From positions 682,001 through 746,000 of the forward strand of contig NZ_JAPJBQ010000001.1 in the NCBI RefSeq assembly GCF_026421305.1: DNA of 64,000 bases, written 5' to 3'. Every line of letters begins with the position of its first letter. The first letter of the stretch is position 1. This stretch comes from Dyella silvae. Its GTDB lineage: Bacteria > Pseudomonadota > Gammaproteobacteria > Xanthomonadales > Rhodanobacteraceae. The notes below the pieces were generated by a model. The model did not search any database. It saw only the letters and a list, made by a program, of their open reading frames with translations, and was not told the origin of the DNA. The position numbers and the translations under genes are program-made. Positions 1 through 6,287 of this stretch are shown piece by piece.

Positions 1-303
1 AACAAGCGGAACACTATCGCGTGTCACCACCTCCAGGTTCACCAGCATATTCGTGCCATTGAAACTTCCGACTTTGTGGGTCGAGGTTCCGCCGGCAACG
101 GATGAATCCGCGAGCGGCGACACGATGCGCACGATCGGTGGCAAGTCGTTCGTGGCAAACGGCAACTTGCTGTCAAGAAGTAGACGATCGAGCGACGCTT
201 TGCCCGCCGGATCGACCGGAAGACTTCCCGCCATCGCGGAAGAGCAGGCCAACGTCAGTATGGAGAATCCGAACAACGCTCGGCGAAATTTTCTATTAAA
301 CAT
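1..303 (-). CDS. Secreted protein of unknown function, N-terminal part only
   Basis: An open frame starts with ATG at 303 and runs off the left edge of the window without a stop, giving 101 residues. The first ~25 residues form a clear Sec signal peptide (basic MFNRKFRR, hydrophobic core, cleavage near SSAMAG). The mature part begins SLPVDPAGKASLDRLLLDS and has a run resembling the start of an Ig-like or cadherin-type beta domain (PPIVRIVSPLADSSVAGG). No family can be named from this fragment. The Shine-Dalgarno match is weak. It is separated from ridA by about 300 bp. Confidence 0.6.
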   Translation of the reverse strand, partial: MFNRKFRRALFGFSILTLACSSAMAGSLPVDPAGKASLDRLLLDSKLPFATNDLPPIVRIVSPLADSSVAGGTSTHKVGSFNGTNMLVNLEVVTRDSVPLV

Positions 304-599
304 AAAGCACTCTGGCAATGAACGATAGGAACGTTCCACCTCGAATGGCAGAAACGTATGCGGCACACTTGAGGAAGGTGATTGCACTTATCTAGACGCC
401 ATTGGCAGCCAGTTATTCCATCGCTCGAGGAAAACCTTTGCGTCCACCCACAGTGCATGGGTACTCAGTCCATCGTTATTGCTGCCATGTTTGAGCGGTT
501 GTCACATAACTAACGCAACGCGTTGCATGAGGTTTGCGGTGCGTAAGAGAACGCTATACGACCCGATCTTCATGGAGTCGTACGTAGCGTGATACAGGG
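304..599. other. Intergenic region with a 12-bp palindrome
   Basis: No credible gene. A perfect palindrome, GCAACGCGTTGC, sits at 515-526, about 210 bp upstream of the partial secreted gene on the minus strand. It could be an operator, but nothing else in the window repeats it. The rest holds nothing I recognise. Confidence 0.3.
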
Positions 600-983
600 T
601 CAGTCCAACACCAGGACACCCTCGACCTCAATGCGGAAGCCCTGAGGAAGGCCAGCCACGCGCACGGTAGAGCGGGCGGGATAAGGCGCCGCGAAGTACT
701 CACCCATGATGGCATTGAGCTTGGGCGAGTCCGCGAAGTCCGTCAGGTATACGTTGAGTTTGGCGACACGTGACAGGTCGCCACCAGCCGCTTCCGTCAC
801 GGCCTTCAGGTTGCGAAATACCTGGTGGATTTCCGCCTCGGCGGACTCATTCACGGGCAGCTGCGTCGTCGGGCAAATCGGGATCTGGCCGGACAGGTAC
901 ACCGTGCCGCCGCAACGAACGGCCTGGCTATAGGGGCCGATGGCGGCGGGTGCGTCGGTGGTGTGAATAATCTGGCGATGCAT
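600..983 (-). CDS. ridA: RidA family reactive imine deaminase
   Basis: 127 residues, the usual length for RidA/YjgF/UK114. These small trimeric cytosolic enzymes hydrolyse reactive enamine/imine intermediates released by PLP enzymes such as threonine dehydratase. Family signatures are present: the N-terminal GPYSQAV block (residues ~16-22), YLSGQIP, and the C-terminal block with the active-site Arg (PARSTVRVAGLP) and Glu (IEVEGVLV). The ATG has a GGAG ribosome site 8 nt upstream. It stands alone between long intergenic stretches, so it is probably monocistronic. Confidence 0.93.
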   Translation of the reverse strand: MHRQIIHTTDAPAAIGPYSQAVRCGGTVYLSGQIPICPTTQLPVNESAEAEIHQVFRNLKAVTEAAGGDLSRVAKLNVYLTDFADSPKLNAIMGEYFAAPYPARSTVRVAGLPQGFRIEVEGVLVLD

Positions 984-1410
984 GCGGTCACTCCGGTGAT
1001 TCAGTACGCATGCAAAGTAATCGCGGGTAGCGAAGCGTTATAGAACGCCAGTGCGCGACTCATCGCGAATGACCGGCAGCCACGCTGTGATGATTCACGC
1101 TTTATTGACGGCAAACCATGTGCAGCCGCCGGCTGTCCGAAACAGGGGCGAAGTGCTCGATTCCTTTTTTCTGCGCAGACACTCAGATCATGCGCTCACT
1201 CTCTGCCAAGTGATGACGACAAAGTCTGCTTCGACCCTGTTTTGACAACTAGGGTTTTGCAACGAAGAAAGTCGATAGACGGTAGCGAGAACCCGCACGC
1301 TAAGTCATGAACGCCGACGAGCTCTTCTGCTTTTTGTCGGCCTTCATCGCTAACAACGTCACGCCAAAACCTGACAAGCGGGGCTGCGGGGGTTCTGTTA
1401 CGTTCGGCGT
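984..1410. other. Gene-free region between ridA and the leader RNA
   Basis: The ridA promoter must lie at its left end; a TATAAC-like hexamer on the minus strand near 1035 is a possible -10. The rest has no convincing ORF. From about 1360 onward the sequence aligns loosely with 36045-36098, upstream of the second cassette copy, so homology between the two copies starts before the hairpins described next. Confidence 0.4.
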
Positions 1411-1505
1411 GTCGCTCGCGCCGTCTTCCAAAGAGCTACGCGAGCGACCATGGCAGTGATGTCATGAGTCGCGGGCCGCAGGTGTTCTCAGCACCTACGA
1501 CCCGC
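1411..1505 (+). ncRNA. Structured leader with three hairpins (copy 1)
   Basis: Three consecutive stem-loops precede the small ORF. P1 (1411-1448) pairs GTCGCTCGCG with CGCGAGCGAC. P2 (1449-1466) abuts P1 and is a 7-bp stem closed by a GUGA (GNRA) tetraloop. P3 (1471-1505) is a 14-position stem with two internal C.A mismatches. The copy at 36099-36194 has the same three stems, the same P2 and P3 lengths, the same 4-nt P2-P3 spacer and compensatory base changes, so the fold is conserved rather than accidental. It may be a cis-acting leader or a separate small RNA; no known Rfam class is recognised by eye. Confidence 0.6.
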
Positions 1506-1535
1506 TAACCACAACCAACTAGCGAAGAGTTGATC

Positions 1536-1865
1536 ATGGCTAACCGCGATCATACGGCACGCACACGCCCGTTCGTTCCCCCTGACGGCACCCTCACTGG
1601 TCCACCCGGCCTCCCGCTTCCTGCGGGCCATCAAGCCACGCCACGGCGTTTATCGCTCCCACTCGATCCTGTCCTGGCGTCATATGTCTTGACGCGCTTG
1701 CGGATTGATCTGGAAGCACGCCGCGCGGATGAGGCCTCTGGCCACCCGGCAAAGCCATTGCAGTGGCCTCATTCCGGTGAAGTCATTGCCTGCCTCACCA
1801 CGGCCATTCATTGCCTTGACCATTACGCCGGCCTGCTCGGTCACGAGCCCCCAGTGAACGCTTAA
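1536..1865 (+). CDS. Small cassette protein, copy 1 (unknown family)
   Basis: 109 residues from ATG 1536; a TTG six bases earlier is in frame, but the second copy aligns at this ATG. GAAGAG lies 6 nt upstream. The N-terminal half is Pro-rich and probably disordered after a conserved DHTAR start. The C-terminal half holds a predicted helix with the shared motif LTRLRID.E, then K.L.WP.S and AI.CL, and the protein ends VNA. It is clearly paralogous to the protein at 36223-36552. Function is unknown. The fixed order leader RNA, this ORF, hairpin, HigA-like protein suggests they act together. Confidence 0.7.
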   Translation: MANRDHTARTRPFVPPDGTLTGPPGLPLPAGHQATPRRLSLPLDPVLASYVLTRLRIDLEARRADEASGHPAKPLQWPHSGEVIACLTTAIHCLDHYAGLLGHEPPVNA

Positions 1866-1866
1866 C

Positions 1867-1940
1867 CCCGTCCGATGATCGTCCCCCGTGGCGCATCGGC
1901 TCTCCGGTCGATGCGCCACACCTGGATGATCACGGACGGG
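1867..1940 (+). other. Long intergenic stem-loop between the two cassette genes (copy 1)
   Basis: Directly after the stop codon. The inner stem TGGCGCATCG/CGATGCGCCA is perfect (10 bp) and an outer stem (CCCGTCC...GGACGGG plus TGATC pairs) extends it to roughly 27 bp. There is no U-tract, so it is not a classical terminator; it may attenuate or process the message before the HigA-like gene. Copy 2 has an equivalent hairpin at 36562-36622 with a G.U replacing an A-U pair in the inner stem. Confidence 0.6.
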
Positions 1941-2018
1941 CAAAAAGGTCATTCCCCTACACGAATCAGCGTCGTCCCCACGCCGCCGCTGCCCCGTACC
2001 CGTTAGGAAAACCTGCCC

Positions 2019-2336
2019 ATGGATCTGATCACACTCACCCCGCGCATCAGCGTGGACCCTTCGCTGCGCCTGCGCTCCCCCGGACAAGTGCTGCTGGATG
2101 ACTACCTGGTGCCACGGGCGGAAACCAACAGCCAGCTCGCACGACGTGCCGGCATCCGGGTCCCGCACATCAGGCAATACCTGCTGGGCAGCCGCCCCAT
2201 GAGCGCCAACCACGCGATACGACTAGCCGCCGCGCTCGACACCACCGCGTTCTATTGGCTGACGCTGCAAGCGCGTTACGACCTGGCGCGTGAGTGGCAT
2301 AAGCAGCGCGCAACGTCGCCCTGGTTGGCTAGATGA
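2019..2336 (+). CDS. HigA-like helix-turn-helix protein, copy 1
   Basis: 105 residues with the XRE/Cro fold typical of HigA antitoxins: SPGQVLLDDYLVPRA, the HTH (SQLARRAGIRVPHIRQYLLG), then RPMSANHAIRLAAALDTT and the family-typical tail WLTLQARYDLA. HigA proteins bind DNA and neutralise the HigB RNase, but no HigB-type gene is adjacent here or at the second copy, so it is an orphan. It may instead regulate the cassette. The 154-bp gap from the upstream ORF is nearly the same as in copy 2 (150 bp). Confidence 0.85.
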   Translation: MDLITLTPRISVDPSLRLRSPGQVLLDDYLVPRAETNSQLARRAGIRVPHIRQYLLGSRPMSANHAIRLAAALDTTAFYWLTLQARYDLAREWHKQRATSPWLAR

Positions 2337-2434
2337 AATCTCGCTCTGCATGGGAGCCGGAGATAGTTGGGGACCATGGCAAAGCAGCGCGATAGTTTTA
2401 ACTACCTGCGCCCCCTATCTGCCGCAGGCAATGA

Positions 2435-2734
2435 TCAGCGCCCCGAATAAATCGGCTCGCGCGTCTCGCTCACACTGAAGAATCGGGTCGACTCCTCCAG
2501 CTTTGCCAGTTCATCGTTCAACCATGCACGCAACGATGGGTCACGTATTTCAAACAGATCAAATAGACCGAGCGCACGGATGGCGGGCAATTGCTCCAGC
2601 AGCTTGGGCTCCATCATGCAAAGCACTTTCTCGGGAGTGGCCGGGTCGAGCATCTGATGAGCACAGGCAACAAAGGTCTCCAGCGGGCACCGGCTGGAGG
2701 CTGGTTTGAATTTGATCAGCTCTATCGGGGACAT
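2435..2734 (-). CDS. Hypothetical protein, 99 aa
   Basis: No family recognised. It is a soluble, mixed-charge protein with a likely helical middle (PEKVLCMMEPKLLEQLPAIRA) and a C-terminal helix (LRAWLNDELAKLEES). The ATG is preceded by AGAGGA at good spacing. It lies on the opposite strand to the preceding HigA-like gene, convergent with it, and 136 bp downstream of the glycosyltransferase gene. It does not resemble HigB, so I do not call it the missing toxin. Confidence 0.55.
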   Translation of the reverse strand: MSPIELIKFKPASSRCPLETFVACAHQMLDPATPEKVLCMMEPKLLEQLPAIRALGLFDLFEIRDPSLRAWLNDELAKLEESTRFFSVSETREPIYSGR

Positions 2735-2870
2735 CCAGTCATCCTCTCTGATTCAACGTGTCATCAGCAGCCGAACGCGTTGCCGATGAATACCGGCAGG
2801 GATCTTTGCAGGTGCCTACCGACGCGCTTCGTGCGCAAGGCAGGCGCCTTGAAGGCGGCCGTGAATCGAT

Positions 2871-4115
2871 TCAGCCCCGCATCATCGCCTCGATGCGGGC
2901 TACGGCGTTGAGCAAGCCTGTCTCGGCTCGCATCGCGTGGCCGAGGGTGCGGGCGCGCTGAACGACCTCATCGGTTTTCGCGAAGGCCATACGCGCGGCA
3001 AGCCGTTTCGCATCCATTTGTTTCCAGCTCAGCGCTTCTGCAGCGACGCCGGCCTGCCGCAGCCGCTCAGCCCAGAAGAACTGATCTGCCGCGAATGGCA
3101 CCACCACGGAAGGAACGCCCGCTCTTGCCGCGGAGTGCGTGGTACCAGACCCGCCGTGATGCACGACAAGCGAGGTTCTGGGAAACAGCCAGTCGTGAGG
3201 CGTCTCGTCGATAGCGAGGAAGTTGGCCGGTAACTTAGTGGTATCCACGCCGCTCCAACCCGGGTAGAACAAAGCGCGGTGGCCGTCCGTGGCCTTGATG
3301 ACGTCATTCAGCAGCTTTTGACTGTCGAATCCCGTCATGCTTCCAAAACCGATATAGATGGGCGCTTCGCCCGCCTGAAGAAAATCCGTCAATGACTTCG
3401 GTGCAGTCCAATGGGGCGGCGCAACCGCCCACTGGCCGCAGGCGTACGCGTTCTCTGGCCAGTCATTGGGTTGGTGCCCGGAACCCGTGAGCAAGCTGGG
3501 CGATACGCCATAGAGCATGGGATGATCGGTCCACAGTTCATGCCTGGGCGGTAATCCGCAGACAGCCGCGCGTGCCGCATTGGTCTTCTTGCGAAAGGCC
3601 CGCCACAACATGCCATTGACGAAGTGATGGCTTGCGCGATTTGCAAATGACGGCAGCCGATTGGGCGGGAGAAAAGGTGAGGCAAACGTTGCGGTTGGCG
3701 TAATCGGTATAAACCCCGCACCAATGGCCTTGACGCCAAGATGCTCCGCCGCCGACAAACCTACAAAGGCTGCGAGCCCCGACACAATAATCGCGTCACA
3801 GCCCCTGCCCTCCGTCACGATGTCCCGAAGCCATGACTCGGCGTTGGTATTGGCGATACGCGCCAACGCGCTTGCGGTACTTGAGAATCCAGGCCTGGCT
3901 GCAACGACTCCGGAGATGGCATGGGTTGGCTGCAGCACGCCCTTGATGTCTCCGGCCAGCGCGACGGATGGCACGCCTAGCGCGCTAACCGAAGCGAGCG
4001 TTGAACCATCGGCCAGCAGTACGGCTTCATGACCCGCGTCGATCAGCGCACGACAGAGAGCAGCCAACGGGCGCGTATCGCCTTCCGTGCCATAGGTTGC
4101 AGCAATAAATTTCAT
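2871..4115 (-). CDS. GT1 family UDP-glycosyltransferase
   Basis: 414 residues with the GT-B fold of the MGT/UGT (sterol- and macrolide-glucosyltransferase-like) family. The N-terminal acceptor domain starts with the typical TYGTEGDTRPLAALCRAL. The C-terminal donor domain carries the nucleotide-sugar signature VHHGGSGTTHSAARAGVPSV followed by PFAADQFFWAERL. Such cytosolic enzymes glycosylate hydrophobic small molecules; the substrate cannot be read from sequence. Its start overlaps the stop of the upstream TetR gene by 4 bp (ATGA), so the two are co-translated and the TetR protein probably controls it. Confidence 0.88.
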   Translation of the reverse strand: MKFIAATYGTEGDTRPLAALCRALIDAGHEAVLLADGSTLASVSALGVPSVALAGDIKGVLQPTHAISGVVAARPGFSSTASALARIANTNAESWLRDIVTEGRGCDAIIVSGLAAFVGLSAAEHLGVKAIGAGFIPITPTATFASPFLPPNRLPSFANRASHHFVNGMLWRAFRKKTNAARAAVCGLPPRHELWTDHPMLYGVSPSLLTGSGHQPNDWPENAYACGQWAVAPPHWTAPKSLTDFLQAGEAPIYIGFGSMTGFDSQKLLNDVIKATDGHRALFYPGWSGVDTTKLPANFLAIDETPHDWLFPRTSLVVHHGGSGTTHSAARAGVPSVVVPFAADQFFWAERLRQAGVAAEALSWKQMDAKRLAARMAFAKTDEVVQRARTLGHAMRAETGLLNAVARIEAMMRG

Positions 4116-4756
4116 GATTTTCGGCGACTCTTGGCGACGGGGTCGGACGGACGCGCGGCACCGTCGACAAATAGTTTGACGACCGCCGCGAACTCTTTCT
4201 GAAGCACGAGTCCTGGCGTAACAAGCCAGCGCATCAGCGCACCGAGATAAAGATGGTGCAGCAACGTCGCCAGCTGAGATGCGTCGAGATCGTCGCGCAA
4301 CTCGCCAGCCTGCTGCCCTCTGATGATCAGCATGGCAAAGCCATCGATCTGATCGCTGGGCCGGGCGCCATCTTCGCGCTCAACAGCCTCGAAACTCAGC
4401 AGGCGAAACCGAAGATACGGAGCGATCCAGTCGCGATGCGCTTCGCACCAGGCCGCGGATGCATCGAACATCACAGAAATGGCTGGCACAAATTTCGGCT
4501 GCTGCACGATAAGAGGCTGCAAGCGCGCCATATCGATAGCCAGCTGCGCGTGAATCCAATGCGCGAGCACGGCTTCTTTGGTTGGAAAATGGTTGTAGAG
4601 CGTCCCCTTGGCCACGTCGGCTTCGACGGCGATCTGTTCCATGGTCACCGCTTCGTAGCCAAGCGCCTGAAACAGGCGAATGGCGGTCTCGGCAATTAAA
4701 TCCAGTGTTTTTGTGCGCTTCCGCGCACGGCGGCCGGATGTATCGGGATCTGTCAT
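4112..4756 (-). CDS. TetR/AcrR family transcriptional regulator
   Basis: 214 residues from ATG 4756. A longer frame to 4855 exists, but the first 33 codons would run through the operator-like dyad and do not look like protein. The N-terminal HTH is typical: LIAETAIRLFQALGYEAVTMEQIA followed by VAKGTLYNHFPTKEAVL. The remaining ~140 residues form the ligand-binding helical domain, too variable to name an inducer. It is the first gene of a two-gene operon with the glycosyltransferase. A dyad 15 bp upstream suggests autoregulation. Confidence 0.88.
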   Translation of the reverse strand: MTDPDTSGRRARKRTKTLDLIAETAIRLFQALGYEAVTMEQIAVEADVAKGTLYNHFPTKEAVLAHWIHAQLAIDMARLQPLIVQQPKFVPAISVMFDASAAWCEAHRDWIAPYLRFRLLSFEAVEREDGARPSDQIDGFAMLIIRGQQAGELRDDLDASQLATLLHHLYLGALMRWLVTPGLVLQKEFAAVVKLFVDGAARPSDPVAKSRRKS

Positions 4757-4770
4757 AGCATTCACAATAT

Positions 4771-4800
4771 TGAACGTCGTACAAATATATTCGTCGTTCA
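4771..4800. promoter_or_regulatory. Probable TetR operator
   Basis: A 30-bp imperfect dyad with outer arms TGAACG/CGTTCA and inner CG/CG matches flanking an AT-rich centre. On the minus strand the centre contains TATATT, a possible -10 hexamer. It lies 15 bp upstream of the TetR start, the usual place for an autoregulatory TetR site. Confidence 0.5.
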
Positions 4801-4867
4801 CTAATGTGCGCTGCCGGCCTGTGGCTGTCAAGGGGTCATGGTTGTTGTCTGGCAACGAGAAAGCGCG

Positions 4868-5839
4868 TCACTGCTGATGCGGCGACAAGAGCGGCGCGCC
4901 CCAGGCCTCCGTGACATTGCCGCCAAGACGCCATTCATTGAAGGGACGGCGCGGCGCGATCAGGGCGGGAAGCCGTGAATCTTTGGTACGCGCGTAATAC
5001 GGCTCCATCCACGACAGCTCGTCCTGGAAGGTCCAGGGGAACAACTGCTGCTTGATCGGCGTGATTTTTACAAAGCTTGACGGGTCGATGACGGACTCCG
5101 TCACCAGATTGGCCAGCCGGGCGATGGCTTGGTTGTTTTCCTGGTAGAGGTCAACGTGCTGCTCGCGCGCAAGTTCAGCGGTGAACACGAGCGGGATAAG
5201 CGCGAAGGTATGGTAGTGAAGTGCGCGATCGCCGCGTTTTACCTCGCGCTCCAGCGCACCGTTCGGGCCGATGTCATGAATGCCCTCGCGTGCGCGTGCG
5301 AGACCCGCGTCGATCAGTTCGGGCTGATGAGCGACCGTACCAATGGCCACCAGATTCAGGCCCGCCCAATAGACAAGGTTGTTGTGCAGATGGTTGATGG
5401 CATCCGCATCGCGTGTGGCGACGGCGATGTGCTCCAGCCACTTGGTGATGCCCGATAGCCGGCCCGGGTTGGCGTCCCTGACGGCCGCCGGCAAGCGCAG
5501 CACGACCAACGCGAAGTCCGCTCCTGCCCACGAACGCTCGTAGTAGCCCTGATAGCCTGAGATGGGGCCCATCAGGGCATCGTCTCTGGCCCAGCCATCC
5601 AACAGATCCATTGTGCAGGCCCATTGGCCGGTGTCCGCGGCATGATTGAGTTTTGCGATGAAATCACGCATCGGCTTCACCGCCTGCGCGTATCCCGCTG
5701 CATCGTCATAGAACCCCGGTGGATCGATCGATTTGACCGAAGGCGGAACATCGCATGCGTTGGCTGCGCGAACGCCGCCCACCCAAGCGCACAAAATCAG
5801 CAAGAAGGCACCGGCCTTCCACATGGCTCGACAGCCCAT
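4868..5839 (-). CDS. Alginate lyase-like protein (PL5 family), secreted
   Basis: 323 residues with a signal peptide (MWKAGAFLLILCAWVGGVRA) and an AlgL-type alpha/alpha-toroid. PL5 enzymes cleave poly-mannuronate, and some poly-glucuronate, by beta-elimination in the periplasm. The family asparagine pair and YW are visible in INHLHNNLVYWAG, and the catalytic Arg/Tyr block in KRGDRALHYHTFALIPL. The His that normally follows the asparagines (NNH.YW) is Leu here, so activity is uncertain. AAGGAG sits 5 nt before the ATG. No alginate biosynthesis genes adjoin it; an AlgE-like porin is far away at 59-60 kb. Confidence 0.75.
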   Translation of the reverse strand: MGCRAMWKAGAFLLILCAWVGGVRAANACDVPPSVKSIDPPGFYDDAAGYAQAVKPMRDFIAKLNHAADTGQWACTMDLLDGWARDDALMGPISGYQGYYERSWAGADFALVVLRLPAAVRDANPGRLSGITKWLEHIAVATRDADAINHLHNNLVYWAGLNLVAIGTVAHQPELIDAGLARAREGIHDIGPNGALEREVKRGDRALHYHTFALIPLVFTAELAREQHVDLYQENNQAIARLANLVTESVIDPSSFVKITPIKQQLFPWTFQDELSWMEPYYARTKDSRLPALIAPRRPFNEWRLGGNVTEAWGAPLLSPHQQ

Positions 5840-6287
5840 ATCTGCTCCTTGAATGGATCGTCACGCGACGAATGTTGCCTGGGGTGGCCAACCTGAGTTG
5901 GACGCCACCCTCATTGTTTCCATGTTCTGCAACGGAATAATGACGCCGCCTCACCCGTCATAAACGTGGCGGTCATCGATCGGCGCGATGTCCGGCGAAA
6001 GCGTGATTCGGCCTGCACGTTGATACTTCACCATGACGGTCCGACCCCGCAGGGGCAAGAACGACGTGACGAGGGGTAGCCGCCGTGGGACGAGCGGCAC
6101 CTTGCGTGCCGCAGGCGGGATCCGGGCAGTCGGTCAGGAGACGCCGCTGCTCCTGAACTGCACGACTATTTGGCGCCCTATGTCCATCTGAAGAGAAGTG
6201 GGCGTCATGAGCGTTTTGCAGAGGGGCCGATCATCGCGGCAACGTCCTGGTACGTGCCCGGCACGCGGCGCAAACCTCGCAACCTCA
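5840..6287. other. Gene-free interval
   Basis: About 450 bp without a credible gene between the lyase (minus) and the end of the RND gene (minus). It must hold the lyase promoter. A 7-bp hairpin, GCGGCAC-cttgc-GTGCCGC, lies at 6094-6112, about 180 nt past the RND stop, without a U-tract. Confidence 0.4.

Noticed and set aside
1411-1505. Retron-type msr/msd RNA
   Set aside because: Stable hairpins precede a small ORF, but there is no reverse transcriptase gene near either copy.
2435-2734. HigB toxin partner for the HigA-like protein
   Set aside because: It is on the opposite strand, convergent, and has no RelE/HigB-type basic strand pattern.
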